Shown here one piece after another: positions 1 through 14,399 of a stretch of DNA of 64,000 nucleotides. A program made the translations under genes and the position numbers. The notes under the pieces were generated by a model. That model saw only the letters and a list, made by a program, of their open reading frames with translations, had not been told where the DNA came from and searched no databases. The stretch is from NCBI GenBank assembly GCA_028386065.3, contig JAKUCV010001933.1, forward strand, positions 186,001 through 250,000. Reading direction: 5' to 3'. Position 1 is the first letter of the stretch, and each line of letters starts with the position of its first letter. This stretch comes from Turnera subulata. Its lineage: Eukaryota > Streptophyta > Magnoliopsida > Malpighiales > Passifloraceae.

Positions 1-2751
1 AACTCAACAAGGCCATCACCAAAACTGTGATTTCAATGGAATCATATGAATTCTTCGATGCTGCCAGCACAGTGTACTCATGGTGGCAGTATCAGTTTTG
101 TGATGTCTTTATCGAAGCAATCAAGCCATACTTTGCTAATCCACAATTTTCCTCAGAGGCAACGTGTGCTCAAGATACTCTTTGGGTGTGCTTGGACAAT
201 GGATTGCGATTACTTCATCCATTTATGCCTTTCATCACGGAAGAATTATGGCAACGGCTTCCTTCTGCATCAACCCATGGAATAAAAGAGTCAATTATGA
301 TATCTGAATATCCGTCACCTTCACAGGTTAGTTTTTACATTATTATTTGTCATTTAAGTTTTAGGACATGAAAATGCCAGATTCAGTGCTATTGTTTTGC
401 AAAGTGTGCTGATGTGCTAAGCGTCAATTGGTTTGGATGTTGGTATTGCTTCTGTTGGTGATAGGAACAGACTGATACCTTAATTAATTTGCACCTTGTT
501 GAGTTATATGTGACGTTTTCCTCATCGTTGTGCCGCAGGACTGGACAAATGAGATGGTGGAATATGAAATGGACCTCATTGAGTCTACTGTAAAATGTCT
601 TAGGTCATTGCGAGCTACAGTTCTAGGAAAGCAAAAAAATGAGAGGTATTGGAAACCTTTTCCAGTTTCTCTGTCCTTTTGTTTTTTTTGTCTCTATTAT
701 TATGTGTGCTCTACTTCACTATCACTTTTCTCATTGTGAGCATATGGCTGAATATATTCACTTCTGATATTGCTCTAGCAATGGAGAAATTACTAATTCT
801 CTTACTGATGCATTTGACACTCATCAGAACCATCTACCTGACATTATGAATACGACTTGTTCCATCCTATTAAATCCATGTATAAATCTTATGCGTCTGT
901 GTATCTATATTTCTCACAATATGTGGTACTTTAATTGTCCAATATCCTTGAATTGTTGACCATTTCACACATGTCTAAAGGGTTCATGAGATGTAGAGTT
1001 TTATATTAAATAAAAATGGGCTTTGGGATGACATGGTTTGCGTCACTCAATAAAGATGCAGTTTACTTCTCAGGGAATGAACATACAATTGGATTGCTCT
1101 TAGTTGGAAGATGTAGGCAAGAATTTTTGTGATTTCTGTACTAATTGTATCCTCCTGATGAATCATTTCTTGACAGACTGCCAGCTTACGCATTTTGCCG
1201 TGGTGATGTGGCGGATATCATTTCAAGTCATCAGCTTGAAATCTTAACTCTTGCAACATTGTCATCTATACAGGTAAAAGTCTTTGATTTAACTCTTTTA
1301 TCTCTCTACTTGACAACTTTTAATTGATTAATCTTCTACCTTGAAAAAGCTCTGAATGCTCGGCATAATTGTGCATTTTGTCTTGGGTTTTTGTTGCTGA
1401 TGTTAGCTTTTAAGAATGTTCATTGTGTGTATATGATTGTTAATATGCAAAGAAGGGTCTGTAGATGTTTCTTTTAACATTGTCTAGGGACATAGTTTTT
1501 GTTAATATCTTGTTGGACCTATATGGGGTCAATTTTGCATCACTTCCATCCCGTGGCTGGGGATTCATGGGTCTAATAAAGGTGTAGAAAGAAATGAAAT
1601 GCCACATTGTCAAAATAGAACCATGCACCAAAAATTATAACTCGTCATATCTAATAGGAAAAAAGTGATGAGAAGCATATCCTTGCTTGAAATATGAAAC
1701 AAATGAGTTATCTTTTGGTCCCATGTCCAAAATCTTGTCTGCTATGCTGAAAGATCTCTTCCAAGTGTTAATACTTCAATGTGCCTCGTCATTTCATATT
1801 TTTATGTTGTTTATGTTCTAATTTAAGATGATGAAAAAAATATGTTGCAGGTTCTCTCAATTGAACAGGATGCTGTTCCAGCTGGATGTGCATTTGAGAA
1901 CGTGAATGAGAATCTGAAAGTATATATCGAGGCCCAAGGGAAAGTCGATGCAGGGGCAGAGCTTGAGAGGCTAAGAAATAAAATGGATGAGGCACAGAAG
2001 TAAGTCTTTCTGAACGATAATTACTTAATGTGTAAATGTATGCATGTCGCTTGTACCATATGTTATTTATCTGTGTGTATTTGAGCATTTATTTAGAGCA
2101 TGTGAAGTGAAGGCATATATGTTTACATCAACCTTCAAGCTGTACTACACTAATATTACACTCTCTGGAGTGCTTTGATGAAGGTGAGTAGGTAACGCAT
2201 AGATAGATGCTACACAGTTTTATGACTGAACTAGAATTATGGATTGAAATTATGTTGCTTCAGTCGGTGGCTGAAACTTGATATTGTCACATACTGACCA
2301 CCTGGGCAACATAACCTTTCTTGTCATTGCAACTTGTCTAAAGTCCAAATAGATCGTTAGATGGAAAAGGCACTGCTGCTACTCTCTTTCAAGGTTTTGT
2401 CCATTAAGAGTGGTGCAGTGCAGTATCTGGTGGTTTGTAATTTCATAGGATCATACCTCTTCTGTAGTTTCAGACTGCAGAAGTTTGATCTTTTCTTTTC
2501 TATTTTGTTTTTCATTTTTAGCTTATTTTAACTTATGTGTGGAATTTGCCTGCTTTGCATATGAAATGTTTGGCTAATCAAATTCTTTTGCCAGGCAAAG
2601 GGAGAAACTGCAGAAGAAGATAACTGCAACGGGCTATAAGGAGAAAGTGCCCTCCCAAATCCAGGACGAGGATAATGCAAAGCTGGAAAAACTTTATAAA
2701 GAAATTGAATTCCTCGAAGGAGAAGTAGCTCGATTGGCAATTGAAAAATGA
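1..2751 (+). CDS. VALRS: Valine--tRNA ligase, 3' part (C-terminal exons)
   Basis: Class I aminoacyl-tRNA synthetase that charges tRNA-Val for translation. Only the C-terminal part lies in the window; the 5' end is off the left edge. Coding exons read as <1-326, 539-645, 1177-1273, 1851-1999 and 2595-2751, all with GT-AG introns and consistent phase, ending at TGA 2749-2751. The first exon encodes part of the anticodon-binding domain (YSWWQYQFCDVFIEAIKP, then HPFMPFITEELWQRLP). The following exons give LRSLRATVLGKQKNER, LPAYAFC and VLSIEQDAVPAGCAFENV. The last two exons encode the charged C-terminal coiled coil typical of ValRS (AELERLRNKMDEAQK, then KLEKLYKEIEFLEGEVARLA). No break is seen in the visible part. 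Arabidopsis has a cytosolic/mitochondrial ValRS (TWN2) and an organellar one; I cannot tell which this is. Exons 3-4 and their introns are partly copied at 3.5-4.2 kb. Confidence 0.93.
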
Positions 2752-3059
2752 AAAATGATTTTAGGCGAAGAACATCAAATTTCAATTGTGTCGAGCTAAC
2801 AACTGTTGGATATGCCCTTGAACCTCGATGAACACTTAGAAACAAATATTTTCCGGCACACATTGTATGATTCCTCCAAAAAACAGAAATGAAAAGAATT
2901 TTTTTGGCAGTATGATGTAATGGCATCAAGCTTTGTACCTTCTATCTTCTCAAGATGTGAAACTGTTGTTCTTGTTCTTTCGGAAAACAACATATTTATT
3001 TAAAATAATTTATTCAAAAATCTTAACTGTTTCGTCAATCGTTTCTTTGTACAATGCCT

Positions 3060-3260
3060 TCAATTTCGATGTTTCTGCCATTAAAATTTTCCTAAGATGA
3101 TGTTGCTGTCATTACGAGGTTATCGCATGAAATCCAATCATTTTAGGGAATTGGTTCTAAACATAGACTCTGTCTATGGTAATTGAAAAAACATGTCGCA
3201 CCACTGGATTGAGACTGCTGAAATGGATTGGCATTAGATCACAGGTGGTGGATTTTACAA
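3060..3260. repeat. Short unit copied four times in the left block
   Basis: A stretch of about 150 bases downstream of the ValRS gene (motifs tttctgccattaaa, ttgctgtcatta, attggttctaaacatagac) recurs at about 4250-4400, 18350-18425 (partial) and 19240-19360. The repeats track the 3' flank of ValRS and mark the edges of the duplicated segments. No coding content or TE termini were recognised. Confidence 0.75.
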
Positions 3261-3507
3261 TGAATTTTCCTGATTATCAGTGATAAGAGTATCTCTCACA
3301 TGGCGACATAGTGTTGCCTTATAAATTAGTGAGTCCCGCAAAACTATTTCTGTACTCTTTCACAGGTGTCATCTTCCTACTGGTAGCCTTCATGTTTGCT
3401 TACCCTCTAAATCATTATTTTCTATCACCCTTTTTACCTTGTCGTCAATGGCATCATCAAACATGGCACCATCTTTATGAAATGATAATCCTCCCTAGTA
3501 CATGCAT

Positions 3508-4190
3508 GCCTGATGTTGAACATACAATTAGATAGCTCTTAGTTGGAAGATGTAGGCAATAATTTTTGTGATTTCTGTACTAATTGGCTTGAAATCTTAA
3601 CTCTTACTAGTTGCAACATTATCATCCATAGAGGTACAAGTCTTTTGGGTTAACTCTTTTATCTCTCTACTTGACAACTTTTGGATGATTAACTTTCTAC
3701 CTTGGAAAAGTTCTGCATGTTCGACATAATTGTGCATTTTGTCTTGGGTTTTTGTTGCTGATGTTAGCTTTTAAGAATGTTCATTTTGTGTATATGGTTG
3801 TTTATTTAGCTGAATGATCTCTTCCAAGTGTTAATGCTTCAATGTGCATCATCAGTTCATATTTTTATGTTGTTTGTGTTCTAAGTAAGAAGTCGGGAAA
3901 AAAAATATATATTGCAGGTTCTGTCAATTGAACAGGATGCTGCTCCAGCTGGATGTGCATTTGAGAATGTTAATGAGAATCTCAAAGTATATATCGAGGC
4001 TCAAGGAAGAGTTGATGCAGGAAGCAGGAGCAGAACTTGAGAGGCTGAGAAATAAAATGGATGAGGAGCAAAAGTAAGTCTTTCTCAACTATAATTATTT
4101 AATGTTTAAATGTATGCATGTCGCTGGTACCATATGTTATTTATCTGAGTGTACTTGAGCATTTACTTAGTGAAGGGATATATGTTTATT
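3508..4190 (+). pseudogene. Partial tandem copy of valyl-tRNA synthetase exons 3-4
   Basis: Sequence from about 3508 to 3800 matches 1078-1420 (the end of exon 3 and its flanks), and about 3800-4190 matches 1745-2130 (exon 4 and flanks). About 300 bases of the intervening intron are missing. The exon-4 copy (3918-4073) keeps its acceptor and donor, but a 7-base insertion near 4020 shifts the frame. The exon-3 copy lacks its 5' half, and no copy of exon 5 follows. It cannot encode a synthetase and is best read as a decayed local duplication. Confidence 0.85.
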
Positions 4191-4718
4191 ATCAACCTTC
4201 AAGTTGTACTACTAAGATACACTCCATATGGCAGCAGTGCCTTTAATTAGGATGATTTCTGCCATTAAAGTTTTCCTAAGGGGATATTGCTGTCATTATG
4301 AGGAAATGGCATAAAACCAAATCATTTTAGGAGATTGGTTCTAAACATAGACGGTGGTCATAGTAATTGAAAAGACATGTATAAAATCCCAGCACTGGAG
4401 GAAAAAGATTAAGCATCAGAAATTCTGTGGATTGAGACTGAAAAGAGAAAGTAGCAAAAGAAGCTGAACAATTATAAGCATCAGGAATCTATTTGAGCGC
4501 TTGGAAGCAAGAACTGGAATCATAGACTGAGCCTTTTCTTAGCGATTCATGTGAAATTGGAAGCTTGTACATATAGCGATTGCATCTTGATTAGTTAAAA
4601 AAAAAATGCAGATTGATTCAAAATCACTACCCCACAAACCCCCCAACGCTTAAAGACATATCCCATAATACAAAAGTGAGTAACTATTAACTACAGGCTG
4701 GTGTTGTGGCATTCAAGC

Positions 4719-6844
4719 TTACACCAAGATTACATTATCCAAGCAGAAATCTTCCCCCTTTACTTGGATGCCACTATGCCCTTCCACAATGGAGGCATTG
4801 GTGCTTTCCAAGTCCTTCCGTTCCAAGTCACCATTTTCGGGTGCAATACTAGGGGATTCGGTTACAGTCCAATCATCCATTGGATCGATATCCTTGGCAG
4901 CAATATTAGCACTTGTACTCAGTTGTTTGTTCTGCAAGTGCATGTTGTAATGAACGAATGCCAATTCTTTCATCATTTGTTGCTCGACAGGATTCCTCCC
5001 GCTTAAGTGCAGCTTCTCAGCCATTTCCCTTTGCAGCCCGTATTTCAAAGCACCATCACAAGTCTGGCTTAGAATTCTAATGGCAAATCTCTGCAGCTCG
5101 GGATATTCTTCCCCATATGTCCGCCACCACTGGGCTGCATTTGCATTATAGAAGTAACAATAAGTTAGCCAGTGGAATGACAAACTCAAAGAAAAGTGGT
5201 CAAAGTAACAAAGCCAGAACAATATTTACCTGGAGAGACACTTATGTTGTCAGCTGCTTTCCCATACTTAAAAGCACCCAAACCTGCTCTGTAGCAATCA
5301 AGTTGAAGAGTTATTTGATTCTGAGTAGGCTTGTCTTGTACCAAAAAGACAACGCAGCACAACAGGCCAAAGGCAACCTCGGAATCAATATGGAAGTCGG
5401 TGGAGTAAAATAGACTTGGGTTTAAAAAGTAGCCAGCAGCATGTAGAGGGCAGTGAAGATGACCGTCCCATATCTCATCAATCAATTCCCAGATAGGATT
5501 ATAACTGGCATACCTGTTCTTGAACTCTTTTTTAATTGTCTCCTTCACTTGGTCCATTGCTTCATATATGTGCCCGGTATATGGCTGCCTATCCGCATGA
5601 ATCAAACGCACGACATTTAGCAATGGAACAGCTGCCTTTAAGGCCATCTCGGCAACGCACCAGAACAAAACATCCCCAACTAGAGAAGCCACCCTTTCGC
5701 CCTCTGGACTGGAAGCAATGGTTGAGGTCATCCATTGGGACGAGGTAAACATGTTATTCAAGTTTTTCTTTTCCGATACCATATTCTCCAAGGTCAGGAA
5801 AGGCTTAGCCAACTTCATATTGGAAGACTTTACCAAGTCCCAGCTATCAGTATGAGTTCTCATTAGTTCCAGAACCTCAGGATGTCCATATATGAACTTC
5901 GTGATGACCTTGGCCTTATCCAGTGCGTCTCTGATGTGAGAAATGTTTCCAATTTTCTCCAGCATCAGCTCAATGCAGTGAGATGCACTCACAGTCCAGA
6001 ATACAGTCTTTCTTCTATCAATAAACTGCTTGCCTACCGCCCCCATCCATCCAGTTGTAGAACATGCTACCAATTGAACAACATTCTCAACCCCAAGCTC
6101 CTCAATAACTTCATCCAGTAAAGACTGCAAGGCATCTATATCATCAACAATGGCTGAAACATCAGCTGAACGAAGATAAAATGCCCCTGCAGGACTTTCC
6201 ACGATAAAATTAACCAGGTTTCGACCCCTCTCGTCGACCCATCCATCCAACAAAACACTGCAACCAGTGACACCCCACGAATTCCTAATGTTCTTCACAT
6301 ATTCTTCCATTTCTTTCACCTCCCTCTGAAGGATTACTCCTTTCAAATCCTGAGCGGATGGTATCATACACTTCACATGACCGTCACCAAGGGTAGCATT
6401 CATCAGTTTCTGAAAGCTAGGAGAACCAACGGCAGTGAAGTCCATGCCTGTCTCATAGAAAAATCTGCCAATGCATTTCACTACTTCGCTTGATAGGAGA
6501 TCTTCCTTTGCTATCTTTCTCGCACCAACAGAACATTGAGTAACTTTGCCGTCTAAGTGCACGGCATCATTCAAGTTGGTAGCCGGATGCGGCAGCGGGT
6601 CAATTTTCCTGGAAAGATTCTCCCTTTTAGTTTCCAACACCAAATTCTTGAATGTATCTCTCAAATCTTGAGAAATATGCATACAAGAAGTTACATCGCC
6701 CACCACACCTCCCAAGTGGCACTTGATACGCATAAGGCTACTAACTACTTTACCACAGTAGTTGCACTTGAAACTCCTTTTGTTATCAAGAGCAGTGCAA
6801 TGGTCATAAGCATTAGTGGAGACTGAGACTCCACCAGCAGTCAT
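4719..6844 (-). CDS. BED zinc-finger / hAT transposase-like protein, copy A
   Basis: Two coding exons, 6844-5230 and 5134-4719, joined by a 95-base GT-AG intron; 676 aa. Near residues 26-57 lies a BED-type finger (CNYCGK..., then KCHLGG). A DUF659/RNase H-like core follows (about 160-330), with GCSVLLDGWVDERGRNLVNF and FWTVSASHCIELMLEKIG. The C-terminal part has WWRTYGEEYPELQRFAIRIL, the start of the hAT dimerisation region. In active hAT proteins of this type the second catalytic Asp usually sits in a TDNA-like motif; here that site reads CSTTGW. The usual C-terminal CERNWS signature is also absent (TCDGALKYGLQ instead). I infer a host-domesticated, catalytically dead DNA-binding protein. 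No terminal inverted repeats flank it. A near-identical intact partner lies at 19709-21837. Function unknown. Confidence 0.9.
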
Positions 6845-8049
6845 TTCTTTTAGAAATTAAAAGAAGCAAGAATTCCTATAATCCCACACAGTCCACCAAA
6901 AAAACAACTAACGTGCGTAATGCCAATGTCAGGTGTTATATATCCAGCTGCAAATTCACAAGAACAGGTAGCAATTAGCATACATAAAAAAGCCAGGATT
7001 TTGAAAAGCAAATGATTTGTAATAGGACTAAAGAAACGGCATGCCACAAAAGAGATCCAGTTCAGCTGAATGTGAAAACCAAACCCAAAAAAACCAGAGT
7101 ACCAGATACTACTTATTAACATATTTTTGAGTGAAAATAAAAGTGACATTGGCTCCATCTTTCATTCTAGCAACAATCAAGAACAACAAAAAGGTGAACT
7201 CAAGGATGCGTAAACTCTGCTTTAAAACCAACACAAACTGCAAAACACAGAGGCATAACATTCTACTGAAGAACCCAGAGACCAAGACAACTAAAATTAT
7301 GAGAGAAAACTGAAACAAGAAGCATATCAGTAGCAGCAGTTCAAAGAGAGTTAAAGAAGCAGTACGTACCAACTAATTCACCCAAAACCCAAGTGAATCT
7401 CCTCCGTGTTGCATTTCATTTTCTTTGAAAGTGGAAAGCTTTGTACGTTTGGAGGCCGGCCAAATCAAGGGCAACAACGCATGCACACCAAACACACCTC
7501 AGCGAGAACTAGATATTTCCAAAAGCTCCAGAGATGAAGAGGCACAGACAGAGAGTAGAACTCAAAAGCTCACTGGTTGTGGGTTTGATGTGTCTTTTTC
7601 CGACAATTGGTGTCCGTACGTACGTTCATTCATGAATGACTTAATAAATCAATCAGCTTTGTAACCTTTTTTTTCTTTTTTCTATTGGAAGCGTGTGAGT
7701 TTTGCGCTGTAGTTCACTACCTTAACTACATCTCGGTTGGGTTGTTCCAAGAAGGGTAAAGCCCAAAATCTAGTTGGGCCTTGTTCTTAAGACTTTGTTT
7801 TTTTATTTTTATGCATACAATATATTTTATAATACTCATATTTGTTTTGTTGAATTTATTTCTTTATACAAGATTTGTAATAGTCACATCTTGTGTGCGT
7901 TTTCTTTATGTTTCAAGAAAATCTTGTACGTGTTAAATTACTTTCTTTATACTTTATGTTCTCATCCGTGGATTGGGATTTGTATCATTAATTTTCACAT
8001 GTGTCGTCTTTGTTTTTAATTTTTTTTTACTCTATATCTTTTTCTTTTT
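6845..8049. other. 5' flank and probable promoter of BED/hAT copy A
   Basis: Non-coding. Most of 6845-7880 aligns with 21838-23100 in front of copy B. This includes a conserved stretch around 7540-7660 (cacagacagagagtagaa and a palindromic cgtacgtacg), a plausible 5'-leader or promoter region. From about 7880 to 8049 the sequence is T-rich and differs from copy B. I see no gene. Confidence 0.6.
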
Positions 8050-10911
8050 TGAGAGCAAAAGCATTCTGCGTAATTTTATTCAGGCTGAATAAAACTTACA
8101 TCCGAGGAAATTTGGTCCACTATTGCAGTGGGAAAATGAGAAAACCAAACATGTTCCGAAGCCGGAAACAACTCTAAATGACAAAGTTTATGGGCAACCA
8201 TATTACCCGAACGAGAAATAAAATGAAAGTCAAAGTAGGAAAAGGACTTTGCAAGAAAAGATAAATCAGAAATAATCCTCCCGAGAGGGTTGTTTGGAGG
8301 GGTGTGAGCTCTAAGGCCATTGATGACCACCTGCGAGTCTATCTCTAGGAGAAGCTTCTCAATATGCATCTCTAAGGCCAAGCAGATACCAAGGCGGGCA
8401 GCACATGCTTCTCCTACAGCAGGCTCCAATAGCACCGGGATCTGTTGAATTGCCATAGCTAGAATGTTGCCAGACCAGTTACAGAGGATCGCCGCCAAAA
8501 CCAATCTGTCACCAAATATAGCCACATCTGAATTAAGTTTAACCACCCCGTCCGGTGGAAGCTACCATCTGGATGGTCGTGGACGGTGAGGTGCAGGTGG
8601 AGCTTGTTGGTTGGCTGTCGTATACACAGAAAGAAAGGAGACAGCTGAAGCCACAAGTCTGGTTTGGTTATCATGAACGTTTTGGAAAACTAGCGAGTTG
8701 CGGCTCTTCCAAACGAGCCAACATTGGACAAGTACTTGCGCTAGTACCGTTTCCCCAAGAGTGTTTTTAATCCCTTGCAGCCAATCATGTATCACCTCGG
8801 TAGAAAGATCACAGATACTAGTTGGTATAGCACTCAATCGCCAGACTTCCCGAGTCCAAATACAATCTCGCAGCAAGTGTAAGACCGATTCTGGTGAGGC
8901 ATTGCATCGTGGACATACAGGATCGACAGCCGGAAGTCGACCAGCGAGATTAACCCTGACTGGAAGTATATTATTACACAGCCGCCACGCGAAAGACCGA
9001 ATCTTGGGAGGCACACATAATCTCCACAAACTCTTCCATTAAGAGTTTGACACACCAGGTATCCAGGAAGAGGGAGAAAGATACTATGGGTGTAAAAGTG
9101 TTAAACCCACGTTATAACCACTTTTAACAGTGTATGTACCTGATGCGCTCAAAGGCCAATAGGGATTGTCCGGTGGGCTACGAGCACTAAGAGGTATACT
9201 CTTAATAAGTTGAGCTTCATCAATGGAGAAAATCGAGTCGATTAACCCGTAATTCCACTCAGCCGAGTCAGGTAGGATTAGAGAGCTCACCCTGGCATTA
9301 GGTTCCAACCCCTAAATTGGTGAATGAACAAGGCTATCACCCTCTCTTGGCATCCATTTATCCTCCCAAATCCGAATTGATTGACCATCCCCAATAAGCC
9401 ACTGAACCCCATTCTCAAGAATTGGTCGGGCCTTCATAATGCTTCTCCAAGCATTAACTAGGATTGTGTCCAAGGCTAGCCTGCATAAAAGAAGTACGTG
9501 GGAAGTACCGGGCCTTCAGTATACGAGAGAGTAAAGAGTCTTCATGTGAAANCCCCCCCCCCACTGTTTTCTTTTTACACAATTTGTCCCAGGCTAACCA
9601 ATGCAACTTTCGCTTATCATCCCTCTATCCTCACCAAAACTTACGAATCAAGACCTCCATCTCATCACAAATAGAGCTTGGAAGGAGGAAGTAACTCATC
9701 ACATAGTTAGGGACAACTTGAGCCACAACCTTAATAAACAATTCCCTCCCAGCATCCGAGAGAAATCTCTCCTTCCATTGCCCCATCTTTTTAAGAAGCC
9801 TATCTCTGACACAAACAAAAATAAGCTTTTTTTATCTTCCCACCATAGCCGGCAAACCCAGATACTTCTCAAAAGTGTCTACTGCCTTTATTTCTAAATC
9901 CCCTTGGATGTGAGATATTAACTGATCAGGAGCATTTCGGCTAAAGAACACTTCAGACTTATCCAGATTCACCTTCTGTCCGGAGGCAAGCTCATATTGG
10001 TTCAAAATGGTAGCAATCGAGCGAGCCTCATCACGCGTCGCACGAGCAAAGAAAATGCTATCATCGGCAAAAAAATAAGTGAGAAACCTCCGGTGCACGA
10101 GGACAGACTCTAACACCATGTATCTGACCCTCCATCTTAGCTTTGTTATGCAAAGCCGACAAACCCTCAGCACAAAAGAGGAACAAATATGGAGATAAGG
10201 GGTCCCCCTGCCTCAGACCACGAGAGGGTACAATAGTGGCCTGCGGGCATCTGTTTATCAGTAAAAAGTATGTAACAGACCGAACACACCTCATAAGCAG
10301 AGAGACCCACTGATCACTGAAACCCAGTTTAGTAAGTACCCCTTCCAAGAAGTTCCTTTCAACTCTGTCGTAGGCTTTGCCCATGTCTAACTTGATCCCC
10401 ATATAACTTCGACGACCCGAACACCTTTTCTTCATATAGTGGAAAGACTCAAAAGCAATAAGGGCGTTATCCGTGATCAATCTACCTTGGACAAAAGCAC
10501 TTTGCTCTTCACCAATTAGCTCCGGCAATATAGACTTTAATCGACTGGCAATGGTTTTAGTAATGATCTTAAAGACTACATTGCATAAACTAATAGGTCT
10601 GAATTGACTGTAAAGCTCCGGATGTTTAACCATAGGTATGAGAGTGATGAACGTATGATTAACCGAGGAGGGGTCAGCACCGTCATTTAAAACATTCAAA
10701 ACCATAGAGCATACATCATCACCAACAGTACCCCAAAACTTTTGAAATAAAAGGGGTGACATACCATCCGGTCCGGGAGCCTTGAGAGGGTGCATTTGTT
10801 GCAGAGCACCATAAACTTCAGCTCTAGAGAAAGGTTGGTCAAGGATGTCTTGCATAGCATAAGAAACCCGCGGCTGAAGACACTGCAGAACCGGATCCGT
10901 ATTAAGATATT
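8050..10911 (-). mobile_element. L1-type LINE, 5'-truncated and decayed
   Basis: Non-LTR retrotransposon reading leftward. From 10855 to 9832 lies the reverse transcriptase (HPLKAPGPDGMSPLLFQKFW, QGRLITDNALIAFE, RQGDPLSPYLFL, FADDSIFFARA). A frameshift near the A-run at about 10067 falls just before the FADD motif. Next come a degraded linker (9308-9084), a zf-RVT domain (9029-8562, CPRCNASPESVLHLLRDC) and an RNase H domain (8546-8076, AARLGICLALEMHIEKLLLE). The endonuclease domain is missing, so the element is 5'-truncated near 10911. There copy-A segment sequence resumes (ttggataagcc, also at 23133). A T-rich stretch at 8018-8050 may be the inverted poly(A) tail. One undetermined base (9552) lies beside a C-run. 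Not functional. Confidence 0.9.
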
Positions 10912-11257
10912 CTTGGATAAGCCATATATAAGTATTTATGGCTTACTTGCCGCCTAAGATATTCTTTTTTATTATTGGATTGGGATTTCTATGATTAATT
11001 TTAATACGTCCAATTCATAAGTACAATAAAGTAAGGGATTTATTAAATTCAATTTGGAAAAAAAGCATTGGTTTTCAGTCGTGATGACTTCCATTAAACT
11101 CACCAGTATACAAATGGTACAAATCAAAGCAACCTTTGTTCAACTATATTTTACATGGTCTTCACAGGCCTACAAGATCAAGATCTACATAAATCTTGGG
11201 AAGAAGCTAAACCAATGGGAGGGCTAATACTACAAGTAACACTTGTAAAATCCATCA

Positions 11258-11372
11258 TCATTTCACAGGATTTTCTACCACAGCTTCATCTAATGCTGAT
11301 TCTTGCTTCTCTTCAAGCCGTATTTTTTTAATACAAGCCGGTTGCTCGGAATCGTCACTATCAGCTGCTTTC
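11258..11372 (-). pseudogene. 3'-terminal fragment of the MYB-CC gene
   Basis: Copies the last roughly 38 codons and the stop of the MYB-CC gene at 23476-25922 ([15 protein letters not shown]..., ending ENPVK then TGA at 11258-11260). Its 3' flank is copied too (10912-11257 matches 23130-23475). Similarity ends abruptly at about 11373, within what would be the last exon, so no MYB or coiled-coil part is present. It is the truncated end of segmental copy A. Confidence 0.88.
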
Positions 11373-11375
11373 TGT

Positions 11376-11723
11376 TTTTAATCTTTTATCAACTACTCAC
11401 AGAATTATGATTCATTACAAATAATAGGATTTAATTATTGGACACTTCAAGCTCAAAAACAAGGCATATATATAATGTGAATACAAACGTATTTTCCCTG
11501 TCAATATATACAAATTAAAATACGGAAGACCACCTGGAGTTTACCTAACAAATACTTTGATTAATTATTGATCACTATGCAAGTCCAAGTCCACCCCTCT
11601 ACATTTTAGCACACCCCACACAATACAATACTCTTTTCTATCTTGTTACTTCTAGAAATAATGCCTGTATATATAGCTAGCTATGTATACGTGACCACCA
11701 ATTTCAAATAGGTAGGTATATAA
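11376..11723. other. AT-rich spacer
   Basis: About 350 bases between the MYB-CC fragment and the BED-gene scrap. No gene, RNA or terminal-repeat structure was recognised. Confidence 0.5.
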
Positions 11724-11812
11724 GCATTAGTGCAATGGTCATAAGCATTAGTGGAGACTCCACCACCAGTCATTTCTTTTAGAGATGAAAAGAAGCAAGA
11801 ATTCCTGACAAT
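11724..11812 (-). pseudogene. 5' scrap of a BED/hAT-like gene
   Basis: About 85 bases match the translation start of the BED/hAT genes and the bases just upstream (compare 6790-6875 and 21790-21870). Read leftward, it gives an ATG and the first codons M-T-G-G-G-V-S-T-N-A-Y-D-H-C-T, then diverges. It resembles copy B more than copy A, which has an extra Ser-Val. This is a third, tiny remnant of that gene, just downstream of the DEAD-box gene. Confidence 0.8.
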
Positions 11813-11946
11813 AGTTGCCACCCCAAACAGAGATCATAATGTTAATAAGTACTATAATGTTAGTAAGTACTACACTAATTCAAACATTGGCACAAAAAAC
11901 ATTGGCCATTCGAGCAAACAAACAGATGGGCAAACACACACATACA

Positions 11947-14399
<2,453 letters not shown>

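Larger units (their letters stand above)
4225..11375. repeat. Segmental duplication, copy A
   Basis: Copy A of a segment of about 4.4 kb whose partner is about 19200-23605. Shared parts, in order: a non-coding stretch beginning at the tccatat motif, the BED/hAT-like gene with its intron, its 5' flank up to about 7.9 kb, and the 3' end of the MYB-CC gene (10912-11375). Copy A is interrupted by a LINE (8050-10911) that copy B lacks. It stops inside the last MYB-CC exon, while copy B continues into the full gene, so copy A is the truncated one at that end. Confidence 0.85.

Noticed and set aside
7960..8010. Repeat of gattgggatttgtatcattaa near 10977 considered as a LINE target-site duplication
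   Set aside because: The matches lie well outside the LINE ends and are diverged; no exact short duplication at the junctions could be fixed.
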